Assembly (NCBI GenBank): GCA_903930765.1
Contig: CAIYZV010000177.1
Location: 1-36,061, forward strand
DNA: 36,061 nt
Direction of reading: 5' to 3'
DNA from: an uncultured Pirellula sp.
GTDB lineage: Bacteria > Planctomycetota > Planctomycetia > Pirellulales > Pirellulaceae
Shown: positions 24,678 to 34,078 of the stretch, piece after piece
Numbering within the stretch: position 1 is the first letter of the stretch
How the letters are laid out: each line of letters begins with the position of its first letter
Notes under the pieces: generated by a model
What the model saw: the letters and a program-made list of their open reading frames with translations, nothing else
The model's database searches: none
Told to the model about the DNA's origin: nothing
Program-made: the position numbers and the translations under genes

Positions 24678-25805
24678 CTAGGTGGTCGAGTTAGGCGAGT
24701 TACGGACCGCATCCCAATCTTTGGGCAAACTACTCAACACCCGATGCCCTGTCTTGGTCACCAAGATATCGTCTTCAATTCGGACTCCACCAAAACCAGG
24801 CAGATAGATCCCCGGCTCCACGGTGAGGACCATATCGGTCTCGAGCGGTCGGTCTTGGCCACGAGCCAAACGGATTGTCTCGTGGATTTGCAACCCGAAG
24901 GAGTGCCCCAAGCCATGGGTGAATTTCTTTCCGAAACCGGCGCGATCGATCACGCATCGGGCGATGGCATCGATTTCGCTCATCATTACGCCGGGCCGAA
25001 TGGCAGCGATCGCTGCCAACTGAGCCTCCAGAACGGTTCGATAAATCTTCTCCAGTTTGCTGTTCACTTTGCCCGTGATAACGACGCGGGTTAAATCGCT
25101 CAAGTATAGATTTTCCTTGGCCCCCCAATCGATGAGCACAAAGCCCGCTTCTCCTAATTTCATGGAGGAGGGGCGACCGTGCGGCAACGCGGCTCGAGGC
25201 CCAACACCGACGATCGTTTTGAACGCCGCCCCAGCTCCCCCTTGGCGTCGAATTCCGATCTCCAACTCATCTGCGACATTCTTCTCCGTCTGATCCTCGT
25301 GCATCAAGGCACACGTCGCGACGAAGGAGCGCTGGGCGTAATCGATCGCTCGTTCGATCGCAGCCAATTCGACAGCATCCTTTTTCTCACGGAGCTTCTC
25401 GACCGCGCCTCGCGAGGTCAAGCACGAGTTTGCTGGCATCAACTCAACCAATTTTTCCCATTGCGCCAACGATGTCGTCATGGACTCAACCCAAACAGGC
25501 GCGATCGCGCGCTCCCGAAACTCCTTGGCCGCGGCCTCGATGATCGGCATGGTGTTGGGCCGGAGCACCAGCTCCAGATCCGGGCATTCCTCGCTGATCT
25601 GCTCGTCGTACCTGCTATCACTAATCAAGTACGTGGAATCCTCACTGACCAATAGAAAACTATCTTCGCCGGTAAATCCGGTCAAATAGGTCACGTTGTA
25701 GGGACATGTCACCAGTAAATTGCCAACCTTTCGGTCCCGTAGCTCGCGGAAGAGTCGCTCGCGGCGTCGTTCGAAATCGGGTGTGGCCTCGTGCTGGCTT
25801 GCCAT
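24678..25805 (-). CDS. Xaa-Pro aminopeptidase/dipeptidase, M24B family
   Basis: A 375-residue two-domain metallopeptidase that removes residues preceding proline. The N-terminal creatinase-like domain (1-125) contains TCPYNVTYLTGFTGEDSFLLV. The pita-bread catalytic domain has the five metal ligands of the family in order: Asp in FVLIDWGAK, Asp in LSDLTRVV, His in HGLGHSFGLQIHE, Glu in MVLTVEPGIYLPG, Glu in GVRIEDDILVT. Length and layout are normal, so it is probably active in the cytoplasm. ATG 25805 has only a weak ribosome binding site. The last three codons and the stop lie within a sequence resembling the neighbouring direct repeats, so the C-terminus may have been altered there. Confidence 0.94.
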   Translation of the reverse strand: MASQHEATPDFERRRERLFRELRDRKVGNLLVTCPYNVTYLTGFTGEDSFLLVSEDSTYLISDSRYDEQISEECPDLELVLRPNTMPIIEAAAKEFRERAIAPVWVESMTTSLAQWEKLVELMPANSCLTSRGAVEKLREKKDAVELAAIERAIDYAQRSFVATCALMHEDQTEKNVADELEIGIRRQGGAGAAFKTIVGVGPRAALPHGRPSSMKLGEAGFVLIDWGAKENLYLSDLTRVVITGKVNSKLEKIYRTVLEAQLAAIAAIRPGVMMSEIDAIARCVIDRAGFGKKFTHGLGHSFGLQIHETIRLARGQDRPLETDMVLTVEPGIYLPGFGGVRIEDDILVTKTGHRVLSSLPKDWDAVRNSPNSTT

Positions 25806-25966
25806 GATGGATAGTTCTCTCTAGAAGTCCGCTTCAATCACGATGAAAATGGAACCGAAATGAAAACGGGATCCGCGATGCCTTGCAGAGTTGGGTCCCG
25901 CCAAGCGATAGGATACCGTTTTTCGGTGGTCGATTGAGTGAACCACCTTTCTCGTCCAGCGAAGGA

Positions 25967-27217
25967 TCAATGATCCAACGCAAGAAACTCGGTCAGCAAA
26001 TCGAGAAGACCTTCGGAAAAAACATCCCCGTAAAGCAGAAAATCCCGATCCTCGATCAAGCTCTGACTCAATCGTCTAGGGTCAGGGATGCCCCCCTCTC
26101 CTCCGGCGACACTCAGCGCATCACGCCCCGAGCCAACTTCGCCGGAAACCATTCCTGGATATTTGTTTTGGATCCCGTCGAGCATCGCCATCATCACCGC
26201 GGCCAAGTGAATATACGGGTTGAATTGCGACGGCGTACCGCGAAATTCGATCGCTCGCGATCGTGGGTTGTGCGAACCGAAGATCACATTGCAGATCGCA
26301 TCCGGGTCCCTCGGCGATACCATCCGCAACCATCGATACTCCACCGTCGGAGAGAATTGCTGGGTTGCCAGCGCGAGTGCCGCAAGCGTTGTGGCATGTT
26401 TCAATATTCCCCCGATCGCATACCAACCCACGTCGCTGACACCTTGTTGGGAGGATCCGCTGAAGACCATCTCAGAGTTCCGAGTCAGTACCCATTGGGT
26501 GGAACAAGCCAGCGCCGCGGGGATCAGCGACACCCGCTCGACAGTTGCAAGTTGATCGATCATGTAGCGGATCATCATCAAATTATCGCAGGTCTCCAGC
26601 AAATTCGAAGGTGCCAATACCACTTCGGAACTCGCCCGCTGACCTCGGTAATGCCGTTCAATCCCAACCCCTGCTTCAGCCGCTAGCATGGTGAGTTTGC
26701 ACCTAAACCCGAAATCCGCATCCGATGGCCCACAGCTCAAAAACCTTTGACTCGATGGAACCGGCACCGACTCGCCTCCCTCTCGCTCCGAGCCTTCGAC
26801 ACGTGGCCCATGTTGGATCAAGAAGGGGTGGCATGCCCTCACCTCAACATCGTCCGCGATACCCGTCGATTTCAAGTACTCGAGCGCTCGCGCTGCAACC
26901 GCTCGTGAATCAAGCCAACTCTCTTCGCGCGTCATCGCGTCCTGGACGGATGCGAGTATCACCAACGTCGGATGTTCGATCAATGGATCTAGATAGTTCG
27001 CGTTGGAAATCGGAATCAACACCATCTGCTCACGAAACTCATGCGAGACACCCCGCAAGGTCAATTCCTGTCCAAACCCAGATTCGAAGACTCCCTCGGT
27101 AAGTGCACTAACCGGAAATGTGATGTGCTTCCAATTCCCGCCGATGTCGGGGAATCGCAAGTCAACCGCCTTGATCCCCTTCTCGCGACAATACGCCAGT
27201 ACAGCCTTAGGCTTCAC
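25967..27217 (-). CDS. glutamine synthetase-like protein lacking catalytic residues
   Basis: A 416-residue protein colinear with type I glutamine synthetase: N-terminal beta-grasp (AVDLRFPDIGGNWKHITFPVSAL) followed by the catalytic fold (YLKSTGIADDVEV; AAEAGVGIERHYRG; CDNLMMIRYMI; GWYAIGGILKHATTLAALA; FNPYIHLAAVMMAMLDGIQNK). Active-site residues are mostly gone. The E-x-E pair of GPEPEFFLF aligns with ACHPFLI (128-134). The first Glu of HHEV...GQNE is replaced, though the second survives (SSE). GSGMHxH aligns with STQWVLT, losing the His. The two Arg of NRSxxIR are replaced in DPDAICNV. Only IEFR (323-326) is kept. It is thus a probable pseudoenzyme. GTG 27217 is chosen as start because GGTGGAG lies five nt upstream. 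Role unknown; possibly regulatory or ligand-binding. Confidence 0.85.
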   Translation of the reverse strand: MKPKAVLAYCREKGIKAVDLRFPDIGGNWKHITFPVSALTEGVFESGFGQELTLRGVSHEFREQMVLIPISNANYLDPLIEHPTLVILASVQDAMTREESWLDSRAVAARALEYLKSTGIADDVEVRACHPFLIQHGPRVEGSEREGGESVPVPSSQRFLSCGPSDADFGFRCKLTMLAAEAGVGIERHYRGQRASSEVVLAPSNLLETCDNLMMIRYMIDQLATVERVSLIPAALACSTQWVLTRNSEMVFSGSSQQGVSDVGWYAIGGILKHATTLAALALATQQFSPTVEYRWLRMVSPRDPDAICNVIFGSHNPRSRAIEFRGTPSQFNPYIHLAAVMMAMLDGIQNKYPGMVSGEVGSGRDALSVAGGEGGIPDPRRLSQSLIEDRDFLLYGDVFSEGLLDLLTEFLALDH

Positions 27218-27232
27218 AGCAACTCCACCTTT

Positions 27233-27268
27233 GTTGTTTCGAATGTTGTTTCGAATGTTGTTTCGAAC
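27233..27268. repeat. three 12-bp tandem repeats upstream of the glutamine synthetase-like gene
   Basis: GTTGTTTCGAAT at 27233-27244 and 27245-27256, then GTTGTTTCGAAC at 27257-27268. On the minus strand the array ends 15 nt upstream of the GTG start and abuts the ribosome binding site, so it is in the 5' untranslated region. The 363-bp stretch 27218-27580 otherwise shows no gene on the minus strand. Confidence 0.9.
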
Positions 27269-27580
27269 ACGCCAAACCCGCAGAAATATTCCGTTCGAAA
27301 TTCCAAGCCACATTGTGAGTACTCGGACAATCCTCAGCAACGGCCAATTCTATCAAGGCCGAGAAACACGGAACGAAACCTAGTGGAGCTCGCGACAAAG
27401 ATGCGAAAAACAGGGCAATTTGGCGACGGAAGGGAGCCTCGTCGGCAGAACAACGTTCCCATGGCGTCGCGCCGCTGCGAAACGCCTCTACCGGTCGCGA
27501 GACTTAGACGCGGGATACGCCATGTGCCGAAGCAATACCCATGCCGCGAAGCGGGGATACAGTTAGGAGTGCAAGCCGAC

Positions 27581-28141
27581 TTACGGATTCTCGCCAAAGG
27601 GTACGGCGGGCGCTTGCGGCACAACCGACGCTCTTCGCGCTGGTGTCTTTGCCAAAATCCGCGAAAGGTCCTGTACTGTTTCCATCAAGCCGAGTTCCAG
27701 ATCCAACGCGTCGGCGATCGCTTCCTCGGTTTCGAGTCGAATTTCAATCGTTTGGCTCAACCACGCGACATCATCGAGGAACGCCTCGGAGCAAAAGCAC
27801 GAGTCCACTCCCTCACTCGTCAAATCGGTCGCTGGACTAAATTGATGCTCAGGAGTAGCTTCCGGAAGGAACGACAGGTTCCACTGCGCACGACGATTCA
27901 TCAAGGCTGGAATGTCTGCCAACTCGGGGTTCTCGGATTGCAATGCAACGGACGGCAACCTCAACCCTCGGACTTGACTCGGCTCGCTTCCATAATGCTG
28001 CCGCATCTCATTCCAATGCGTCGCTGGAACGTAGCCATCCCGGGACGTGATCGAATCAAGCGGGGAGGATCCAGGAGTTGCCGAGCAGGAATCGCCGGAG
28101 CGGTGATTGGTTTTCGATTGCGACTGTTTCTTGAAAAACAT
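27581..28141 (-). CDS. hypothetical protein
   Basis: A 186-residue hydrophilic protein that I do not recognise. It has no signal peptide or membrane segment. The N-terminal half is Ser/Pro-rich and probably disordered (MFFKKQSQSKTNHRSGD), while residues about 115-170 are acidic and helical (FLDDVAWLSQTIEIRLETEEAIADALDLELGLMETVQDLSRILA). It lies between glgB and the glutamine synthetase-like gene, all on the minus strand. ATG 28141 has a weak GGAATGG upstream. A long frame on the opposite strand overlaps it, but that frame has the Arg/Pro/His-rich composition of a shadow. Moderately likely to be real. Confidence 0.6.
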   Translation of the reverse strand: MFFKKQSQSKTNHRSGDSCSATPGSSPLDSITSRDGYVPATHWNEMRQHYGSEPSQVRGLRLPSVALQSENPELADIPALMNRRAQWNLSFLPEATPEHQFSPATDLTSEGVDSCFCSEAFLDDVAWLSQTIEIRLETEEAIADALDLELGLMETVQDLSRILAKTPARRASVVPQAPAVPFGENP

Positions 28142-28435
28142 GATCTAACCATTCCTGGATTCACCCATCGGGCAAACCCCATGCAGGAGACTATCGAGCC
28201 AATCCGCTGGCGTGAAACCGGGAACCTTGCCGAAAACCTCGGCGTCCGTGGAAGCGTAGATCGAGCAGGCATTGAACACGGAGTTTCCATGCTCGACGCC
28301 TTAAAGAAAACCGACCAAGGATCAGACTTTGACGGTCGTGCGGCTTTTTCCGCATGCGACCATCCTGTTTCTAAACCGACTCTCCATCGCAGCAGTGGCC
28401 CTCACACAGTAGCCACCATCGGCGACCGCAGGCGC

Positions 28436-30643
28436 TTACTCGGGCTTGAATACCACGGTCGCTAACGGCGGCATTTGGAAAGAAATCGACGCGGGCCGAC
28501 CATGATGCGGGACCGTTGCATCGGCCATCACTCCGGCGTGGTTCCCAACATTCGATCCCGCGTAATAACTAGAGTCGCTGTTGAAGACCTCGCGGTAGTA
28601 TCCACCCTTTGGAACGCCCATGCGGTACTGACGTACGATTGGGGTGAAGTTGGAGCAGATCACCAAGAAGTCGTTCGGATCACGGCCCTTACGCAGATAT
28701 CCAAGCACGCTGTCACCCGCGTTCATGCAATCGATCCACTCAAAGCCTTCCCCGTTGAAGTCGATTTCATGCAAGGCCTTTTCTCGTTGCACCAGATGAT
28801 TCAAATCCGCAACGAGCCGTTGCATCCCTCGGTGCGTTTCCCATTGGAGCAAATCCCACTGGATCTCACCGTCGTAGTTCCACTCGTGCCACTGCGCAAG
28901 TTCGCTGCCCATGAACAGCAGTTTCTTGCCAGGATGCGTCCACATGTAGCTGTAGAGCAATCGCAGGTTCGCGAATTTCTGCCACAAATCACCCGCCATC
29001 TGGGCGATCAAGGCACCCTTGCCGTGAACCACTTCGTCGTGCGAGAGCGGCAACGCAAAGTTCTCAGTGAACGCATAGATCAAGCTGAACGTCAATTCGT
29101 TGTGATGGTACTGGCGGTGGATCGGATCATGGCGCATGTAGCGCAATGTGTCGTTCATCCAACCCATATTCCATTTCAAGGAAAAACCGAGACCACCGGT
29201 TTCGACCGGACGGCTGACGCCAGGCCAAGCCGTCGACTCTTCGGCGATCGTCAGCACGCCTGGATACTGTCCATGGGATTCGGTGTTGAACTCACGCAGC
29301 AGATGGATGGCTTCGATGTTCTCGCGTCCACCGTACTCGTTCGGAACCCACTCGCCAGCTTTCCGGGAGTAGTCGCGATACAACATCGATGCGACCGCAT
29401 CCACGCGGACCCCGTCGATGTGGTACTTGTCCATCCAGAACAACGCATTGGAAACAAGGAAGTTGCGTACTTCATGCCGCCCGTAATTGAAGATCATGGT
29501 TCCCCAGTCCGGGTGCTCGCCTTGACGTGGATCCTCATGCTCAAACAACGCGGAGCCATCAAAACGGCGAAGTCCATGCCCATCCTTGGGGAAGTGGGCT
29601 GGAACCCAATCGATGATCACGCCGATGCCGTTTTGGTGGCAGTGATCCACGAAGTACATAAAGTCCTCGGGCGTACCGTACCGGCTGGTCACCGCGAAAT
29701 ACCCAACAGTCTGATAGCCCCATGAACCGGTGAACGGATGCTCCGAAATCGGCATCAACTCCAAATGCGTAAAGCCCATCTCTTTGCAGTACTGCACGAG
29801 TTGGTGGGCCAAGTCGCGATAGTTCATCCAACCATGCACCCCACCCTCGCACTTACGCCACGAACCCAAATGGACTTCATACACGTTGATCGGACGATCT
29901 AGCTGATTCTCGGATCGACGTCGTTCCATCCATGGGTTGTCATTCCACGAATACTGATCCAAAGGTTGGACAACCGAAGCGGTACGGGGTGGCAGCTCGG
30001 CATACACACCAAACGGATCCGTCTTGTCCACAATCTGCCCGTCTTGGGTACGCATCCGGAATTTGTATCTCATTCCGGCCCCTGTATTTGGAACAAACAA
30101 TTCCCAAATTCCCGAGGGCGAACTCTTCTGCATGCAATGGGATCGACCATCCCAATGGTTAAAGTCCCCGACCACTTGTACGCTTTGTGCATTCGGAGCC
30201 CAAACGGCAAAATTCACCCCAACATGCCCGTCCACATCGCGCAGGTGCGCACCGAGCTTGTCGTAAATCTTCCAATGCTTGCCCGATCCGAATAAGTGCC
30301 GATCAAAGTCGGTGAGGAATGTCGGGACAGAGTATGGATCCTTCATTTCAATCGTATTCCCATTGGAGTTCGATACGCGAATTCGGTAGTTTGGAGATGC
30401 GGATTCGGCGCTCGGAATCAATCCCTCGTACAAGCCCGATGGATGGACACGACGCATCGGTCGCGTTGAATCGCTACGAGGATCCACCAACCACGCTTGT
30501 TGCGCACTTGGAAAATACCCCCGAACTGCGACGGCCCTCCTGCCGTCGATCTCGACCGTATGAGGTCCCAAGACCGCAGCTGGATTCGCGGACATACCGC
30601 TGATAACATCGCTCAACGAATCAAGATTCAATTGGGTTTGCAC
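28436..30643 (-). CDS. glgB: 1,4-alpha-glucan branching enzyme
   Basis: A 735-residue GH13 enzyme that creates alpha-1,6 branches in glycogen in the cytoplasm. An extra N-terminal module (about 15-115) precedes a CBM48 (140-225, [28 protein letters not shown]), then the catalytic barrel ([23 protein letters not shown]) and the C-terminal sandwich. Catalytic residues are Asp415 ([15 protein letters not shown]), Glu468 ([12 protein letters not shown]) and Asp536 ([11 protein letters not shown]). The length is typical of the long two-module GlgB group. Start GTG 30643 has GGAG five nt upstream. It lies 52 nt after the RNase H-like gene on the same strand. No other glycogen genes are in the window. 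Confidence 0.97.
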   Translation of the reverse strand: MQTQLNLDSLSDVISGMSANPAAVLGPHTVEIDGRRAVAVRGYFPSAQQAWLVDPRSDSTRPMRRVHPSGLYEGLIPSAESASPNYRIRVSNSNGNTIEMKDPYSVPTFLTDFDRHLFGSGKHWKIYDKLGAHLRDVDGHVGVNFAVWAPNAQSVQVVGDFNHWDGRSHCMQKSSPSGIWELFVPNTGAGMRYKFRMRTQDGQIVDKTDPFGVYAELPPRTASVVQPLDQYSWNDNPWMERRRSENQLDRPINVYEVHLGSWRKCEGGVHGWMNYRDLAHQLVQYCKEMGFTHLELMPISEHPFTGSWGYQTVGYFAVTSRYGTPEDFMYFVDHCHQNGIGVIIDWVPAHFPKDGHGLRRFDGSALFEHEDPRQGEHPDWGTMIFNYGRHEVRNFLVSNALFWMDKYHIDGVRVDAVASMLYRDYSRKAGEWVPNEYGGRENIEAIHLLREFNTESHGQYPGVLTIAEESTAWPGVSRPVETGGLGFSLKWNMGWMNDTLRYMRHDPIHRQYHHNELTFSLIYAFTENFALPLSHDEVVHGKGALIAQMAGDLWQKFANLRLLYSYMWTHPGKKLLFMGSELAQWHEWNYDGEIQWDLLQWETHRGMQRLVADLNHLVQREKALHEIDFNGEGFEWIDCMNAGDSVLGYLRKGRDPNDFLVICSNFTPIVRQYRMGVPKGGYYREVFNSDSSYYAGSNVGNHAGVMADATVPHHGRPASISFQMPPLATVVFKPE

Positions 30644-30695
30644 GTTTGCTCCGAATATAACGCAAGTTCAATACATCGTGTACGTAACGAAATGC

Positions 30696-31838
30696 CTAGA
30701 ATTTCCTAGGCTCGAATTGGTCCCGACGAGGATCCAGCAGGAACATGCAACGCAGGCATGCTACCAGGAAGGCATCCAAGCTGAGAATCGTTCCCCAAAT
30801 CCACCGGAAGGGAAACAAAAGGAACAGTAGGGGGCGTGCGTCCCGAATGAGAGAGGGCATCGGTGACGTACGCGGCAACTCCAGAGGGCCCCTATCCAAC
30901 TCCTCTGGTCTTGTAAAAATTTCAGAAACTCCATCTTCCAAACCCGATGAAGAACTCAACGCGGTCTCCTGAGTCTGCTCCTCTAGGATCACCGCTTCTG
31001 GTTCCACAATGGGGTCAATCGTCGTCGATCGGCATTGGTCCACAAAGAATCGGAATCGATTGGCATGCCGAGATTCTTGATCGCACGCAGCCGTGACAGA
31101 TTCTCCGATCACCGTCTCACAATCTCCATCGCTCGATCCGCCGACCATCGCACTGAACGATCGGGACTTCACTCGCGAGGCATCGACATCGTTCGCCCTG
31201 TTATCGATGGCCCTGTTGTTGCTTGTCCGTTGGCGTGTCGCGACCCTCTTTTGCGAGGACCGACGTGATCGCAATCCGATCGGCGCCGTGGACTGTGCAC
31301 CTGGCGGCGTACCATCATCATCGCGAGTCATGGTATCGGAATGGGAACGAGCGCTTTCCTCTGTCGGTTTGTTACCGGTGTCGACGGCAACCTCCCGAGC
31401 ATCCCCTTCACCTTCCCCCGCAGCCGCGTCTTGGCTCATCCACCGGCATCGAACTTCATGGAATTTTAAAGTCGCATCGACTCGCTTCCAGAGGTCCGCA
31501 TTGCGGATCGGTTGGACCGAACCGAAATGCTCCCAGCAATAGTCGTTCTCACGCCATTCCACGAGTCCATATTGCAATCCGCGAGCAACATAACGGTTGG
31601 TGGTGATCATCGTCACTCGGCTGGGTTGCTCGAGCGCTTCCAATCCTCGCAAAACCGCCAGCAATGCTGTTCGATCCGGATGGCTGATCGTTTCGCTGTC
31701 CGTGGCTTCGATGCGTTCTCCAGTCTCCAAATGCTCCAGGACAAAACGCCAACGCCCTCGTTCCGCAGCGAGGTTCTGCCCTTGTTGGCAGAGGTTGCCT
31801 TCGCAAAACAGTAGATAGTGCGGTTTCGTAACGGACAT
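30696..31838 (-). CDS. membrane-tethered RNase H-like protein with degenerate active site
   Basis: A 380-residue protein. Residues about 1-140 align with RNase HI throughout: HYLLFCEGN for the first strand (EIFTDGSC in E. coli), DRTALLAVLRGLEAL for NRMELMAAIVALEAL, MITTNRYVARGL for LSTDSQYVRQGI, and IRNADLWKRVDATLKFHEVRCRW for [23 protein letters not shown]. Catalytic Asp10 is replaced by Glu (residue 13), Glu48 by Ala (58) and Asp70 by Asn (81); the last Asp motif is absent. A charged, low-complexity linker (140-330) leads to a C-terminal hydrophobic segment PLLFLLFPFRWIWGTILSL...FLVACLRCMFLL that should anchor it in a membrane. Start ATG 31838; an ATG four codons earlier is possible. Likely a pseudoenzyme, perhaps nucleic-acid binding. 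Confidence 0.75.
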   Translation of the reverse strand: MSVTKPHYLLFCEGNLCQQGQNLAAERGRWRFVLEHLETGERIEATDSETISHPDRTALLAVLRGLEALEQPSRVTMITTNRYVARGLQYGLVEWRENDYCWEHFGSVQPIRNADLWKRVDATLKFHEVRCRWMSQDAAAGEGEGDAREVAVDTGNKPTEESARSHSDTMTRDDDGTPPGAQSTAPIGLRSRRSSQKRVATRQRTSNNRAIDNRANDVDASRVKSRSFSAMVGGSSDGDCETVIGESVTAACDQESRHANRFRFFVDQCRSTTIDPIVEPEAVILEEQTQETALSSSSGLEDGVSEIFTRPEELDRGPLELPRTSPMPSLIRDARPLLFLLFPFRWIWGTILSLDAFLVACLRCMFLLDPRRDQFEPRKF

Positions 31839-31998
31839 CGCTAGTAGCATCCATGAGCGGCATAGAGTTCGCAGACGCTATAGATTGCCCGATGATTCGG
31901 GTCCAACGCTAAAACGAGCACAAATTTAGGCTGGTTTCATTCGTTTTTATCGCCGAGCGTTGGAGCTTGCCGTCTATAACGACCGCAACGATGCACGA

Positions 31999-33171
31999 TT
32001 ATTTGACCACCTGACGACGGTACCTTCCAGGCGGTACACCGAAGGCCTTGCGGAACGCAACACTCATGTACTCGGGATGCTCAAAACCAGCCCGCTGAGC
32101 GATCGCCTCAATGGGCAACTCGGTTTGCTGCAGCAACTCTTTGACACGCGCCAACCTGGCATCAGAAATCATTTCATGCGGTGTTTTTCCAGTCGCTTCC
32201 GTAAACCGAGTCTCCAGCATACGACGGGACATTGCGACATGCTGCAGGACGTCCGTCACCTGAATGCCATCGCACGCGTGTGCACGAATGAATTGGATCG
32301 CCTTTGCCACAATCGGATCCTCCACCGCCAAAATATCGGTCGACTGCCTGGGCACGATCCCCAGGGGTGGCATCAACTTGGTCGGCGCCGATAGCTTGCC
32401 ATCGCGTCGCAACTGCTTGCCACTCTCCATGACTTGGTCCAACCACTGAGCAGCGTAGTACCCGGCTCCGCGTGCATCCGGCGCGATGCTGGTCAGCGAC
32501 GGCCTCGACAGATCGCACAGCAATGGATCGTTATCGACACCTATAACGGCGATTTGCTCCGGTACGGCCAACTCCAGATTCCGGCATCGATCGAGTACCA
32601 CTTGCGCTTGGATATCGTACGAACAGAACATCCCCAACGGCTTGGGCAATTCCTGTAGCCATTGCGATAACCGCTCCGTCGTTTGAGTCGAATCCGCCTT
32701 GCGATACGGGGACGGCGTTAAATAGGAATCGCAAGAAAAACCAGCTTGTTCGCAGCATGCTACAAAATGCTCGCGGCGCCATCGCGACCAGTTCAATCCC
32801 TTCGGTCCGCAAAATGCGAATGACCTGAACCCACGTTCCACTAAATGCTCGAACGCCAATCGAGCGATCGCCGCATCGTCGGTCTCGATCCAAGGTATAT
32901 GCGACACGCGGCGGGCGGAACTGACATCCACTACGGGGACCTTCAATCGGGATACCGCCCGAGCGATCGCCGCTGTTTCGATCCGAGCTATCACGCCGTC
33001 CAGCGGCGTCTTCGCAAGCCACCCAGGGGGCGACGCGCCTCGCTCCTGCTCGGGCAAAAATACCGACCAACGATCATGCTCCCGCTGGTATTCGACAATT
33101 CCCTCAAGCAACCCACGCGCGTAGGCATTGGAGGTTTCGATCAATAAGGCCACCCGTTTACGTTGCTTCAC
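31999..33171 (-). CDS. XylR-type AraC family transcriptional regulator
   Basis: A 390-residue regulator with an N-terminal periplasmic-binding-protein-like sugar sensor (about 5-275: RVALLIETSNAYARGLLEGIVEYQRE, VDVSSARRVSHIPWIETDDAAIARLAFEHLVERGFRSFAFCG, ALACSTQ-like elements absent) and a C-terminal AraC double helix-turn-helix (290-385: VTDVLQHVAMSRRMLETRFTEATGKTPHEMI and LPIEAIAQRAGFEHPEYMSVAFRKAFGVPPGRYR). This is the layout of E. coli XylR. It probably senses a pentose or similar sugar, but no sugar-catabolic genes are adjacent. GTG 33171 overlaps the coaX 3' end by 14 nt, indicating cotranscription with coaX and obgE. Confidence 0.92.
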   Translation of the reverse strand: MKQRKRVALLIETSNAYARGLLEGIVEYQREHDRWSVFLPEQERGASPPGWLAKTPLDGVIARIETAAIARAVSRLKVPVVDVSSARRVSHIPWIETDDAAIARLAFEHLVERGFRSFAFCGPKGLNWSRWRREHFVACCEQAGFSCDSYLTPSPYRKADSTQTTERLSQWLQELPKPLGMFCSYDIQAQVVLDRCRNLELAVPEQIAVIGVDNDPLLCDLSRPSLTSIAPDARGAGYYAAQWLDQVMESGKQLRRDGKLSAPTKLMPPLGIVPRQSTDILAVEDPIVAKAIQFIRAHACDGIQVTDVLQHVAMSRRMLETRFTEATGKTPHEMISDARLARVKELLQQTELPIEAIAQRAGFEHPEYMSVAFRKAFGVPPGRYRRQVVK

Positions 33172-34078
33172 GATCTGTGATCTGACAAAGACTCAATCCC
33201 AAGAGAACAAGATTACCAACGTAGTGGACCGGAGTTTCAATCGCGGCTCGAAGTAATTTCCCATCTCCTCCCGACACCACCACGGGAATCGGTCGACCAT
33301 TTCGATACCGGTCAATCAGAAATTTGGCTCCACCTACCACCGCTGCATGCACCCCCGCCGCGATCGCTTGCTCGGTGTTCCTCCCCGGTAACGTCGGGAA
33401 ATCCACAATGGAATGGGATGGCAACCACGGTAATTGATCGGTGCCTGCAGCCAAATACTGCAGCGATAACCCCACACCCGGAAGGATTGCTCCACCGCAA
33501 AACCGCCCCGCTTCATCCACCCAATCGACAGTCAACGCCGTGCCAGCTTGCACGACGATCAATGGTCCATTCCCATCGCCCCTATCGCGAACGAGTTCCA
33601 ATGCAGCTCGGGCAGCCAGCAACCGATCGATCCCGACTCGTTCCGGGTAATCCACGCGGATGGGTATTCCCACATCCTGATTCCCGACAATTTGAACGGC
33701 ATTATCGGACAAGTGATCTCGGATATATCGGACCAACACCTCCAGCATGCTCTGATTGACACTGGCTATTTTCCACGTATCGCCCGCCTCGGGACGAAGT
33801 TGCGATACCAACCATTCGATCCCCTCTCGATCAACGCCCGTTTGACCATCACGAGGTATCCAACGTTCTCCATCCGCAATCGACTGTTCCGGTTGCTCCT
33901 TATAGATTTTCTCCCCAATCGCACTCCAGGAGAGTTTGGTAATCGCTTCAAGCTCAACACCGGAGAGGGACGACCAGCGACGCCCGAAACTTTCAATGCC
34001 CGGAATCTTTGCGTCGGTCTCACCCTTCGTGACCTTGGCACCCCTCAGTCCGCTATTCCCAATGTCGACGACGATCAT
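33158..34078 (-). CDS. coaX: type III pantothenate kinase
   Basis: A 306-residue ASKHA-fold kinase that phosphorylates pantothenate, the first step of coenzyme A synthesis. Features: phosphate-1 loop [16 protein letters not shown], the [20 protein letters not shown] segment (family motif P..vG.DR), the phosphate-2 loop [36 protein letters not shown], the adenosine motif [10 protein letters not shown] and C-terminal [12 protein letters not shown]. It is somewhat longer than the usual 255 residues because of an insert at about 30-105. ATG 34078 overlaps the obgE stop as ATGA. Confidence 0.92.
   Translation of the reverse strand: MIVVDIGNSGLRGAKVTKGETDAKIPGIESFGRRWSSLSGVELEAITKLSWSAIGEKIYKEQPEQSIADGERWIPRDGQTGVDREGIEWLVSQLRPEAGDTWKIASVNQSMLEVLVRYIRDHLSDNAVQIVGNQDVGIPIRVDYPERVGIDRLLAARAALELVRDRGDGNGPLIVVQAGTALTVDWVDEAGRFCGGAILPGVGLSLQYLAAGTDQLPWLPSHSIVDFPTLPGRNTEQAIAAGVHAAVVGGAKFLIDRYRNGRPIPVVVSGGDGKLLRAAIETPVHYVGNLVLLGLSLCQITDREAT

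Noticed and set aside
27041-28465. 474-codon open frame on the plus strand
   Set aside because: It runs antisense across the start of the GS-like gene and the whole hypothetical gene, is rich in Arg, Pro, His and Gln, and resembles no family. Judged a shadow frame.
28475-29725. 416-codon plus-strand frame opposite glgB
   Set aside because: Antisense to the conserved GH13 catalytic domain; no start signal or family match.
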